Origin: a candidate division CSSED10-310 bacterium
GTDB taxonomy: Bacteria > CSSED10-310 > JAFGJC01
Length of the DNA stretch: 23,345 nt
Direction: 5' to 3'
NCBI GenBank assembly: GCA_016929305.1
Contig: JAFGJC010000128.1
Location: forward strand, 1 to 23,345
This document shows positions 1 to 7,679 of the stretch, one piece after another. Position 1 is the first letter of the stretch. Each line of letters opens with the position of its first letter. The notes below the pieces were generated by a model. The model did no database searches. It was not told where the DNA came from and saw only the letters and a list, made by a program, of their open reading frames with translations. Position numbers and translations under genes: made by a program.

Positions 1-660
1 GTCTTTCAGCAAAAAGATAAATCGGCCGATTGCCAGTGAAACCCGTGCCATTACCGTCAATCCAAACGAAGCACCGAAACCGACCATAACAACTAATATA
101 CCAAAATTGCTGATTGGTTTTAGTACTCCCTTATGTTCCGATGAAAAGAAAAAGTAAATTAGCGTTGCGAGAGTTGCCAGCAAAATCAGTGATGCTTTAA
201 ACCAGTCGTCATAGAGATGTTCACGAGTCAGAACAGCTGCTTCCAATTGCTCGAGGATAGACGCTTGAAAGGAGGCCGGTATCGAAATCGCCGTATAATA
301 TCCCAATGTCAGACCTATTGGAATACGAACCATCCATGAAATATTCGGTATGAACCGTGTGATATATAAAGCTCCGACCAGTATCGGAAGGATCACAAAG
401 AAATTGGCATCATTAAAAGGGTTTAGAACGGCGAGTGAAAAACCTTCTGTACGCACCTGACTGAATGCCGTAGTTATAGGATCAATCATATTGGGAAGGA
501 CGACATTGTACCAAATAAGTGTAATGGAATAGCCGTTTGCAACACCGATATACAGATGCTCCGCGGTGCGATAGAAAGGATTATCCCTCCAAAGAAAGGT
601 GAGTATCGAAACCGTTAGGAGGGCTGAAACCCAAGTCCAGAAATCAGTTGCGATATTCAT
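1..660 (-). CDS. Polytopic membrane protein of unknown function (3' end outside window)
   Basis: Reading on the minus strand from an ATG at 660 gives an uninterrupted 220-residue frame that runs off the window start. It begins MNIATDFWTWVSALL. I see about six hydrophobic segments, near residues 8-24, 36-56, 86-102, 110-128, 154-172 and 184-204, so it is an integral membrane protein. A polar loop around 130-152 (Glu- and Arg-containing) lies between the fourth and fifth. No catalytic motif or known family is recognisable. The start lies 3 bases after the stop of the preceding gene, with a purine-rich AGGAAAGGA-type ribosome binding site inside that gene's end, so it is the fourth gene of the operon starting near 4331. 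By context it is probably a membrane partner of the DUF6754-like and YHS-like proteins. The reading frame is certain; the function is unknown. Confidence 0.8.
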   Translation of the reverse strand, partial: MNIATDFWTWVSALLTVSILTFLWRDNPFYRTAEHLYIGVANGYSITLIWYNVVLPNMIDPITTAFSQVRTEGFSLAVLNPFNDANFFVILPILVGALYITRFIPNISWMVRIPIGLTLGYYTAISIPASFQASILEQLEAAVLTREHLYDDWFKASLILLATLATLIYFFFSSEHKGVLKPISNFGILVVMVGFGASFGLTVMARVSLAIGRFIFLLKD

Positions 661-663
661 GGT

Positions 664-1554
664 CTATCCTTTCCTTCTCTCATGTCTCTGTTGCATGAAA
701 TAAAAGAAATTGCCCATCAGCACCATAAGGATAATGGCGATATGAGTTGTAGATTGTGCACTCATCCCTTCAAAAGCGAGCATCCGTTCAGTGTCGCCGA
801 AGGTCTTGGCAATCAACTGCTCATACTCCGCAGCACCCTTCATGCCTTCGAGCATCCCTGTCAATTGGCCTGAATCGAGATAGGGATAAAAATCTGCCAC
901 CGACACCGCAGTAACGCCGCCGGTTACTGCAATTCCGAAACGTGCCCTGGCATAGGCTATGTAAGTGATAGGCAGAGTGTTTGCAGCAAGAGATCCGATC
1001 ATATCCATATCTCGATAACTTTTAATGTTTTTCATCATCGGGTGCGATCGCAGTTCATTTCCATAAAAATCTCGAGGAAAAACCTGGTAGATGTCTTCAC
1101 CTAAACCCAGAATTGGAACGATCGGTGGTGGCTTATAACCCAGAAATACATAATCCCTGCCATGAATGATTCTCTCCTCATCAGTGTTTGCTCGATTGTT
1201 GAATTCGGTTGCTACCTGATCAAGAGCTTGTTCAGCTAATCCTAATGATGTTGGGTAAAGGCACATGACCAGTACTTTGATTTTTCTGTAGAAACAATGT
1301 CTGAGCCATGCCACCATCATTGGATAAAGTTCCGGTTGGTCTTGAGGATTCAGATCGGCAGAAATCAAGAAAACATTCTTGTTTTCAGGAAACCGTTCAA
1401 CGGCATCAAATAACGTTTGTGTCGTTCGTTCACTGATTCGAATGGGAAGATCAAACGGGAAAATGATGGGAACAATAATGACAATAAGCACAATCAAATA
1501 AATGATCCTTCGATCAACCTGAAGAAATTTTTGCCAAATTGTTTGTTCGCTCAT
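664..1554 (-). CDS. Membrane-anchored alpha/beta protein of unknown function
   Basis: 296 residues. A short positively charged N-terminus (DRR at 14-16) is followed by a TM helix (about 17-34), a large soluble region (35-270) and a second TM helix (about 271-288) with a basic tail (RHERRKG). By the positive-inside rule both ends are cytoplasmic and the soluble region faces outward. The soluble part reads like an alpha/beta fold: a strand NVFLISADL at 60-68, a helix, a second strand KIKVLVMCLYP at 91-101, then a proline-rich stretch KPPPIVPILGLGEDI (141-155). I recognise no catalytic motif. Its ATG overlaps the stop of the upstream YHS-like gene in an ATGA arrangement (1551-1554), so the two are translationally coupled. 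The strand-helix-strand pattern and the Gly-rich segment FGIAVTGGVTA (206-216) loosely resemble the DUF6754-like domain of the first gene, a possible remote relation that I cannot confirm by eye. Confidence 0.75.
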   Translation of the reverse strand: MSEQTIWQKFLQVDRRIIYLIVLIVIIVPIIFPFDLPIRISERTTQTLFDAVERFPENKNVFLISADLNPQDQPELYPMMVAWLRHCFYRKIKVLVMCLYPTSLGLAEQALDQVATEFNNRANTDEERIIHGRDYVFLGYKPPPIVPILGLGEDIYQVFPRDFYGNELRSHPMMKNIKSYRDMDMIGSLAANTLPITYIAYARARFGIAVTGGVTAVSVADFYPYLDSGQLTGMLEGMKGAAEYEQLIAKTFGDTERMLAFEGMSAQSTTHIAIILMVLMGNFFYFMQQRHERRKG

Positions 1555-3005
1555 TCGTCACCTCCCCCAAGCCATGCACGTTCAATTCCGAAGATAATTT
1601 TGAAGGAGGTTGCCGCCATTCCCAGACCGACACCAATCATAATTCCACGTTTTGATGCCATGTTCGGGACATCCAGAATCCATTGCCGTATTTCATGAAC
1701 TCCAGGAATAAAAGCCGTTACGATGGGTATCTGACCCAACATCACCAGAAAAGCGGATACCAGCAGAAGACCGGAATGAAGGTTTCGCATTCGAAAAGCG
1801 CGATAGGCTGCGGAGCACATGTAAAATGCCAGCATGGCGAACATCGTGGAACCACAGGGAACGAGTATTCCTTCGTAGAGTTGCTGAATATGAATTGCAA
1901 AATGTTTTTTAAATTCAACAGGTTTACCTGAGACCGGGCTAATAATCGGTGTGATTTCCTGGCCCCGACGAATTGCACGCTCACGATCTTGTGATAATTC
2001 ATGCCTTAAAACAGAAGCATTGTATCGATTCAAATCTCTCATATTCGCGGGGATTTGCATAAGCGCTCGAGCAGCACTGATGTAATTACCCGGATTTGCC
2101 AAAAACTGATCGTATTCATCCTGTGTTGCAAATGCGTAGATGTTTCCGTTATAGATTCCCAAAACGGTTCCCAAACTAATTTCCACCGGGGAATCTGAAA
2201 CTGGGCTGATTAGAGTATTGATGTTTTCATTTCCTGGTCCGGTTTCATTGATTTTCTGATAAATCATCTGTCTAAGCTGGAAAAGATCAGACGCGTTCAA
2301 TTCACCCTGCATCGTTTCCGGAAGCTGCATGGCTGCCTTCTGAGGATCAGCATAGTTATCCGGGTTTGAAATGAACTGTTCATATTCATCTTTGCTGGCG
2401 AAAACATACACATTATTCTTATATACCGTGAGAGGGGATCCATCTGTAAGCGTTACCGGTTGTTTTGACACCGGACTGACCGCTTGGATGGCAGCCAGTT
2501 TTTCCGTATTTGAAAACAGTTCGCTTTTCAATTCTAAAAGTTTATCCTGAATAAGCGGTTCGGAATACCCATCTGGAAGGGGAGCAATAGCATATTCTAT
2601 GTCGGCGTATTTTTCAGGATTTTCATTAAACATTTTTCTCTCTTGTTTGTCAGCGACTGCATATAATTTCCCCTCGTGCTGGACAAAAATTGTCCCTCCA
2701 AATATTGTCGGCAATGATCCTTCGCCGCGCACGCCTGCAAACAGACCGATAAACGTTGATACGATTAATGCTCCAAGGGTGACAATACTGTACTGCCAAT
2801 ACCTGGCCTTTCGTCTGATTTTCATATAATGATGAAAAATCAGACTGCCGAGTCCCAGAATGATAGCGAATGCACCGACGATCAACAGCAGTTTGTTACG
2901 CATCAATCCGTCAAATTGGCTGATTTCGGTTTTTCCGATAAACACCGAGATCCCGCCCCAGATTGCGAAAACAAACAATAGATAGAGTGGAAGTGTTCTC
3001 CTCAT
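1551..3005 (-). CDS. Six-TM membrane protein with cysteine-free YHS-like repeats
   Basis: 484 residues. Three N-terminal hydrophobic helices (about 5-24, 38-60, 70-91) and three C-terminal ones (about 381-404, 411-434, 453-472) flank a soluble region of about 290 residues. That region holds YHS-like units at 101-139, 177-220 and 267-310 and the start of a fourth at 356-364. Units share SPVSxxPV, then an aromatic-rich strand (NNVYVFAS, GNIYAFAT), then DEYxQFxxNPxNY. This follows the YHS pattern of CPVxGxxV, YFCSxxCxxxF and NPxxY, but each metal-ligand cysteine is Ser, Ala or Thr. The units are separated by predicted helices with conserved LP/IP turns (LPETMQGELN, IPANMRDLN). YHS domains usually bind metal or occur in metal-handling proteins; these copies probably serve as binding or assembly modules. 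The start at 3005 has GGGGAAG upstream and follows the FN3 gene's stop by 12 bases. Confidence 0.8.
   Translation of the reverse strand: MRRTLPLYLLFVFAIWGGISVFIGKTEISQFDGLMRNKLLLIVGAFAIILGLGSLIFHHYMKIRRKARYWQYSIVTLGALIVSTFIGLFAGVRGEGSLPTIFGGTIFVQHEGKLYAVADKQERKMFNENPEKYADIEYAIAPLPDGYSEPLIQDKLLELKSELFSNTEKLAAIQAVSPVSKQPVTLTDGSPLTVYKNNVYVFASKDEYEQFISNPDNYADPQKAAMQLPETMQGELNASDLFQLRQMIYQKINETGPGNENINTLISPVSDSPVEISLGTVLGIYNGNIYAFATQDEYDQFLANPGNYISAARALMQIPANMRDLNRYNASVLRHELSQDRERAIRRGQEITPIISPVSGKPVEFKKHFAIHIQQLYEGILVPCGSTMFAMLAFYMCSAAYRAFRMRNLHSGLLLVSAFLVMLGQIPIVTAFIPGVHEIRQWILDVPNMASKRGIMIGVGLGMAATSFKIIFGIERAWLGGGDE
1914..2705 (-). repeat. Intragenic YHS-like protein repeats (three units plus a partial fourth)
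   Basis: Four related coding units sit at about 2589-2705, 2346-2477, 2076-2207 and 1914-1940 (N- to C-terminal order). Units 2 and 3 are the most alike: both read SPVSxxPV, about 16-17 residues to an N-x-YxFA strand, then DEYxQFxxNPxNY. Unit 1 keeps only the later half (GKLYAVADKQERKMFNENPEKYAD). Unit 4 keeps only the SPVSGKPV start before running into a TM helix. The repetition shows at protein level and is diverged at DNA level, which points to an old internal duplication. Confidence 0.7.
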
Positions 3006-3017
3006 ATTACTTCCCCT

Positions 3018-4331
3018 TTATTCCACTTGTATCCACGATATTTCGTTGTAATTAAATATCAGAGCGATAATGGTGAAAAGAACCATACAGATCATAAAAA
3101 TTAATTTGCCATAGTCTTGTGCTTTGAGTGTGCCAAGAAGCAGGGGTTCCCTGGAAAGATATGCGGAGGCAGCATAAAGCTCCTCTCCAATTAAGGTATA
3201 ATCACAGGCTGTAATAAAAAACGGTAGCTGCGCCAGCGAGTCCGTACCGGCCATTTGAATAGCTCCGGTCGAGGCTCCCGTTTCAGCCATGATGAGTGAT
3301 TCAGCCCAAAACATACCCATGAAAAATATCGTTGCAGGCTTTTCTCGAACCATGATGCCATCAACACCCGCAGCATAGGCAAATTGGTCTGGAACAAGAA
3401 AAAACACTGAATCCGGATCAAACGCATCCGGTCGCCCCTCAGAAGCATAAGTTTCCCTGACAATTTCTCTGGCTACAGTGTAAACAATAGGATCCCTGTT
3501 CGGACAGATAATTTTCACATCATAGTGAACCGTTCTGCGGGCAACCTCACCGAGAATGTTTAAAGAAGCAAGAGTTGCGACATCTTCAATCGATGATGTT
3601 CCCGGAACGTAAAGCACAGGTTTGCCCATTTCTGTCGCTCGTCCGATCGCATTTTCAACTTCTGTCAGACCGGATATGCGCCGAACGAACAGCTCAACAC
3701 CTTTACGCGCTAATTGCAGAAACACGATCAAAATAGCTACGAAGATTGCAATCGTAATAAACACCGGGGATTTGCCTGGAAGAAACCAGTGATCCTTCGC
3801 TTCCACAACATTGCTGGCTTTTGAAAAAGCCCTCTGGCCATTGTGCGTAGTTGCCACACGAAACCGATAAGGCACATTATTTTCCAAGCCTGTCACTCGA
3901 TATTGACTCAACCGGGTTTCCGCAGCTTTCTGCCACACCGAACGCATTTGACCTGTTTCATTATCTTTGATTTCACCATCAGCGTTGGCTCTCTGAAATT
4001 CAGAATCCAGAGCGATTTGCAGAAGGTACATGTCAGATTCAACGGCATCTTCTGGAAGCAAATTCCATAATCCATGTCCCTGAGGTTTCCATGAGACATC
4101 GACTGAACCTCCAGAATCGCTTCCAACATCTTTTGCTGTTACATCTATCGGAGGAAGAAGATGAGATTTTGTCTCACCAGAAGGCAATCCGGATTCGATG
4201 GATTGCGTTTCCTGTGCCAAGGCTATATGCATAAACAGAAGATATATTGTAAGGAAGATAAGCGCTCCTCTGACAACACCTCTGCCCGCCATGACTTGAT
4301 ACCTGCTTAAATTGGTAATCCGGGTCATCAT
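3018..4331 (-). CDS. FN3-domain membrane protein with DUF6754-like domain
   Basis: 437 residues from the chosen start. A signal-type hydrophobic segment (about 22-38, ending ALAQ) precedes an extracytoplasmic fibronectin type III domain (about 58-180; key pieces VDVSWKPQ, YRVTGLENNVPYRFRVATT). A TM helix (about 189-207) is followed by RKGVELFVRR, so residues 208-408 are probably cytoplasmic, and a last TM helix lies at about 409-427. The 208-408 part resembles DUF6754: ENAIGRATEMGKPVLYVPGT, VATLASLNILGEVARRT, FFMGMFWAESLIMAETGAS, DYTLIGEELYAASAYL. Its biochemical role is not known. I chose the ATG at 4331 because AAGGAGG lies about 9 bases upstream and a TATAAT box occupies 4371-4376, inside the longer frame from 4379, so that longer start would precede the transcript. 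It is the first gene of the operon. Confidence 0.8.
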   Translation of the reverse strand: MMTRITNLSRYQVMAGRGVVRGALIFLTIYLLFMHIALAQETQSIESGLPSGETKSHLLPPIDVTAKDVGSDSGGSVDVSWKPQGHGLWNLLPEDAVESDMYLLQIALDSEFQRANADGEIKDNETGQMRSVWQKAAETRLSQYRVTGLENNVPYRFRVATTHNGQRAFSKASNVVEAKDHWFLPGKSPVFITIAIFVAILIVFLQLARKGVELFVRRISGLTEVENAIGRATEMGKPVLYVPGTSSIEDVATLASLNILGEVARRTVHYDVKIICPNRDPIVYTVAREIVRETYASEGRPDAFDPDSVFFLVPDQFAYAAGVDGIMVREKPATIFFMGMFWAESLIMAETGASTGAIQMAGTDSLAQLPFFITACDYTLIGEELYAASAYLSREPLLLGTLKAQDYGKLIFMICMVLFTIIALIFNYNEISWIQVE

Positions 4332-4370
4332 GGCAATTTTCACCTCCTTTTCAGATTTACAAATGGGAAT

Positions 4371-4399
4371 ATTATACAAATCCTATTGATGTATCAAGA
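4371..4399 (-). promoter_or_regulatory. Sigma70-like promoter of the DUF6754/YHS-like operon
   Basis: On the minus strand a perfect TATAAT (4371-4376) lies 17 bases downstream of TCTTGA (4394-4399); read alternatively, TTGATA is 15 bases upstream. Transcription would begin near 4364, leaving a leader of about 33 bases that carries AAGGAGG before the ATG at 4331. It lies in the short gap after the Nudix-UDG gene, so the membrane operon can be transcribed independently of that gene. Confidence 0.6.
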
Positions 4400-4416
4400 A
4401 CCCTCACAGAAAAAGT

Positions 4417-5631
4417 TTAGGATCGAGTTCCACATTTCGAACTTAAATCCCGAGATAATTTAACTGCTGATTTCAATAGCAGAAAAAAGGCTTCCTTGGA
4501 CAGCAGTCCGGTGTTTATATTCCGCATACTGGGATGATAACTCGCAATAACACAAGGTAAACTCGATTCAGTGTCATACACTTTGCCATGCTGAAACAAT
4601 GGTGTCTCTGAATGGGAGGAACCTTCGACTCTCAGCGCTTTCATGACAGACTGAAAGGCAATTCTTCCTAAGGCAACAATAACTTTAACTCTGGTCAAGT
4701 ACTGAAATTCCTGTTCTAAAAATCGTCTGCACCGGTTTATTTCAGAAGCATTTGGCAAATTCTTTGGAGGTGCGCATTTTACCGCATTTGTCACAAACAC
4801 TTCCTTCAATTCCATTCCATCACCACGGCAAATCGCTTCCGCTCGATTGCATAATCCCAGTTTGTTGAGATTCTCATACAGAAGAATACCTGCAGCATCA
4901 CCCGTAAAGGGACGTCCAGTCCGATTAGCACCATGAGCACCGGGAGCAAGGCCAGCAATCAGTAAAGAAGCTAACGCATCACCAAATCCGGGAACAGGAA
5001 GATTCCAGTATTTTTTTTCGGAAAATCGAGATTTCGGGATTATGGATGATCTGTAGTGCACCAAGCGGTTACATTCATTACATAAACAAATATCCCGGAT
5101 CGGATAATGTGAATTACTCATTGTTCTACTCATACCCCTGCACGTAAAACACTCAAACTCATATCGAAAATTCGGGGTAACCTTATCCTTCTCTATTAAT
5201 TGACCGATCTGATCATTTGAGAAAAAGGCAATCTCCTCAATTTCGTTTTCATCAAAATCAAAAGGACCATTCCAGGTACTGATGTACGTCGAGACAATCT
5301 CCGATTCAACATCCGTAAGCCACATATATTGGTGAAGAAACATCAAATTCTCTGGAACGAACCCCAGTTCTTCTTTACATTCTCTAAGAGCTCCCGCTTT
5401 TTCACTTTCACCCGGAATCAGATGACCGCCCACAGATGTATCCCAGCGTCCAGGTTGAATATCCTTATATCGCGAACGTTTTTGAAGCAGGATATTGTTT
5501 TGTTCATTCAAAACAAGTACGTGGACAACTTTGTGGGTATGGCATGGATTACCATGACACATCTCTCTTGGAAGCGGAGTGGTTGGCATTCCCAAATTAT
5601 CAACGCAAAACAAAGATTCTTTCGCTTGCAT
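4417..5631 (-). CDS. Nudix hydrolase - family 5 uracil-DNA glycosylase fusion
   Basis: About 404 residues from the ATG at 5631 (a longer frame opens at 5715; the numbers below count from that longer start). The N-terminal half is a Nudix domain with a complete box at 97-119 (GHLIPGE, then RECKEELGF), preceded by PGRWDTSVGGH, similar to the isopentenyl-diphosphate isomerase/YfcD-like branch. The C-terminal half is a family-5 (UDGb) glycosylase: CNECNRLVHYR (212-222), motif 1 GLAPGAHGANRTGRPFTGD (255-273) and motif 2 SYHPSMRN (392-399). Cys212, Cys215, Cys314 and Cys329 fit the four [4Fe-4S] ligands of families 4/5, and GLAPG lacks the polar catalytic residue, as is typical of family 5. The protein should remove uracil and other deaminated bases from DNA; the Nudix part may hydrolyse a damaged nucleotide or other diphosphate. 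The 5631 start has GGAGAGG upstream, while the 5715 start has no convincing ribosome binding site. Confidence 0.88.
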   Translation of the reverse strand: MQAKESLFCVDNLGMPTTPLPREMCHGNPCHTHKVVHVLVLNEQNNILLQKRSRYKDIQPGRWDTSVGGHLIPGESEKAGALRECKEELGFVPENLMFLHQYMWLTDVESEIVSTYISTWNGPFDFDENEIEEIAFFSNDQIGQLIEKDKVTPNFRYEFECFTCRGMSRTMSNSHYPIRDICLCNECNRLVHYRSSIIPKSRFSEKKYWNLPVPGFGDALASLLIAGLAPGAHGANRTGRPFTGDAAGILLYENLNKLGLCNRAEAICRGDGMELKEVFVTNAVKCAPPKNLPNASEINRCRRFLEQEFQYLTRVKVIVALGRIAFQSVMKALRVEGSSHSETPLFQHGKVYDTESSLPCVIASYHPSMRNINTGLLSKEAFFLLLKSAVKLSRDLSSKCGTRS

Positions 5632-5760
5632 CGCACCTCTCCAACGATAGAAATTGTGATGTATGACAATTCGATTCAGCAGCCATCTGTATTTTTGCGC
5701 ATCGGAGCTCTGCATGCAACTCTATCGAAAAATTTAGCAGCTTCAATCACATCCTTTTTA

Positions 5761-5789
5761 TTGACTTGAGTATTCAGCAGAGATAAAGT
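5761..5789 (+). promoter_or_regulatory. Candidate sigma70-like promoter for the 5825 gene
   Basis: TTGACT (5761-5766) and TAAAGT (5784-5789) are separated by exactly 17 bases, and the ATG at 5825 follows after about 28 bases of leader. The -35 box matches 5 of 6 consensus bases and the -10 box 4 of 6. It lies in the gap between divergent genes, the Nudix-UDG gene being on the other strand. Confidence 0.4.
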
Positions 5790-5824
5790 TTCTGAGGGTT
5801 AAGGTTTATTCGAGAAAGGGAAAA

Positions 5825-7141
5825 ATGAAATCTGGTGACCGGGAAAATCTGAATGAATGGCCAGTAATTGACGAGCCCGAACGTGCTCGCGAAGCTGCAC
5901 AGCTAAAAATCGTCAAAAGCCTGTTGAAGCTTGCCATTGGAAAACCATATAAAGTAGATATAACCCCCTCATTTTTAAAGCTTTTTTTGCAGACATGTGA
6001 CATTTCCAATATTTTTGAGCACATTATACACGCCGATTCGACCTATAATGCAGAAAGTTACCCGCATGCAAATAATACCTTGCCTAATGATGCGCTTATG
6101 GAATTGTTAAATGATCACGATAAACCAACTCCTGTAAATAATCTACCTGGAATTGATGACGTTGAGGACGTTGCTGAATTATTGAAAGGTATGACGAAAC
6201 GAGTCATATCCGAATCCTTGATTGTTGACATTGACAGTGCATGGGAAACAACCTGGCAACGAATAGAAACTGAAACGCGATGCTGCGAACAGCTTGAGGA
6301 AACGAGTGATGCTATTCAGCGTGCCGCTTTGTTTTTGGAAATGGGAAAAGAAAAAGAGGCATATAACGAATATCAGAAAATTTCATCCGAAGAATTGCAT
6401 AATCCTGATAATATGTTGGATTTAGTAGAACTTACTGAAAGATTTCAAAGTAAAAGTGCAGCCATGCAGATTTTACGCAGATGGTTCATTCTTCAAATTG
6501 TCGTTCATCCATTAACATATGAATTGATCGCAGACATCTTATTACCTGGAACCAGCAATAAAAACTCCATTCGAAGGGACTTTCTAACCAGCATCTTAGT
6601 GCAGCCTGAATCCATTGATCTGAACGAATTGTATGAAAAAATGACACTGATTATACCCGCAGAAACCCAAGTTCCCCTTGATTTTCCTGAAATCGAGATC
6701 CGTCTTCAGAAACTGGGGATAAAATATCTGGATTTGAATGATTTCTTTTCAGAAGATGATTCCGTATGTTTTTATGCACTGCTAACAAATATATGTTCTC
6801 AACTGAATCATCTGGCTACACTTGCATTTCAAACGGATCACCGATTAACCGCATTGCTGGCTATTGAACGGTGCATATTATGCAGTCTTGTCCTTTTATG
6901 TCTTCCTCCCCGATCGGAAGATATCCATCATGTCGTCGGTTTTGGATCGTATAATGTGTGTCATGAATGGATAGTGGAGAATATTCAAGAGGCAGTAGTT
7001 ATGTTAGACATGATTGACATAAAAAGTTCTTTTGAATTGTCGACTTACCGCCGTATCTGCCAAATGTTTGATGCATTGCAGAATATTTTAAAACTGATTA
7101 CACAGAAGTCGCTGTCAGATGCGAGACATGATAGATATTGA
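5825..7141 (+). CDS. Hypothetical helical cytoplasmic protein
   Basis: 438 residues. I do not recognise it. There is no signal peptide and no convincing TM helix. The composition (rich in Glu, Leu, Ile, Asp) and heptad-like spacing suggest an all-helical soluble protein. A stretch at about 160-225 (DAIQRAALFLEMGKEKEAY and the following residues to the AAMQILRRWF segment) looks like two or three TPR-like helical hairpins. The C-terminal part is richer in cysteine (RCILCSLVLLCLPP) but shows no CxxC zinc knuckle. The start at 5825 is supported by GAAAGGG just upstream and by a candidate promoter at 5761-5789. The 74-base gap to the zf-TFIIB gene leaves it open whether it belongs to that operon. 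By context it could be a scaffold or adaptor, but nothing in the sequence proves a role. Confidence 0.75.
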   Translation: MKSGDRENLNEWPVIDEPERAREAAQLKIVKSLLKLAIGKPYKVDITPSFLKLFLQTCDISNIFEHIIHADSTYNAESYPHANNTLPNDALMELLNDHDKPTPVNNLPGIDDVEDVAELLKGMTKRVISESLIVDIDSAWETTWQRIETETRCCEQLEETSDAIQRAALFLEMGKEKEAYNEYQKISSEELHNPDNMLDLVELTERFQSKSAAMQILRRWFILQIVVHPLTYELIADILLPGTSNKNSIRRDFLTSILVQPESIDLNELYEKMTLIIPAETQVPLDFPEIEIRLQKLGIKYLDLNDFFSEDDSVCFYALLTNICSQLNHLATLAFQTDHRLTALLAIERCILCSLVLLCLPPRSEDIHHVVGFGSYNVCHEWIVENIQEAVVMLDMIDIKSSFELSTYRRICQMFDALQNILKLITQKSLSDARHDRY

Positions 7142-7215
7142 GTTATATTTCAGACAATTTCGGCACTTCAGTTTAACTGTTTTTTTTATAACGCAGTAAT
7201 GTTACATTAGATAGT

Positions 7216-7665
7216 ATGATTTGTCCTGTTTGCAAAGAAACGATGATCGTCATTGAATACAATAACATCGAACTCGATTACTGTTCAATGTGTTGGGGAA
7301 TCTGGTTTGATGCAGGAGAGATCGAGCTGCTTCTCCGGGAAATTGGGATTTCTGAAGATAATCAAGAGGTAGATTTACCGGAGACAGAGGTTTCAGTATC
7401 TGAAGCACGCCGGCCTTGTCCTGTATGTGATAAAATGATGGTCAAAGTTAAAGTTCCAGGAGGAACCGTATTAATTGATAAATGCCCCTTTAACGATGGA
7501 TTCTGGTTCGATGCCGGAGAAATATCCATAGCCATCAGCGAGATTTTTACCAATATTTCGGAAGAGGAACTGACTGTAAAAGCTCTTGCTGATTTTCTTG
7601 GTAAGGCACTATCAAAAAATTCTGAAGAAAATAACTCCCCGGAACGTAATACTCATCGTCAATAG
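7216..7665 (+). CDS. Tandem zf-TFIIB (zinc-ribbon-like) small protein
   Basis: 149 residues with two copies of the zf-TFIIB pattern: CPVC (3-6), then LDYCSMCWGIWFDAGEIE (20-37), and CPVC (68-71), then IDKCPFNDGFWFDAGEI (87-103). The first copy has all four zinc cysteines. In the second the last ligand is missing: CPFND replaces the usual CxxC or CPxGH, so Asn93 or Asp94 would have to substitute or zinc binding is weaker. The acidic linker (44-62) and the Asn/Glu-rich tail look disordered. Proteins with this domain commonly neighbour LemA and M48 proteases, as here: its stop overlaps the lemA ribosome binding site. It probably acts as an accessory, zinc-binding partner of that membrane set. 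The ATG at 7216 has no strong ribosome binding site; no better start is seen. Confidence 0.85.
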   Translation: MICPVCKETMIVIEYNNIELDYCSMCWGIWFDAGEIELLLREIGISEDNQEVDLPETEVSVSEARRPCPVCDKMMVKVKVPGGTVLIDKCPFNDGFWFDAGEISIAISEIFTNISEEELTVKALADFLGKALSKNSEENNSPERNTHRQ

Positions 7666-7679
7666 GAGGAATAATCACC

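Noticed and set aside
5329..5769. Plus-strand 146-residue open frame opposite the Nudix-UDG gene
   Set aside because: It is antisense to a gene with complete Nudix and UDG motifs, has no ribosome binding site and no recognisable features.
7169..7187. Short inverted repeat CAGT/ACTG followed by eight T, as a terminator after the 438-residue gene
   Set aside because: The stem is only four base pairs with a three-base loop, too weak to call a terminator despite the T run.
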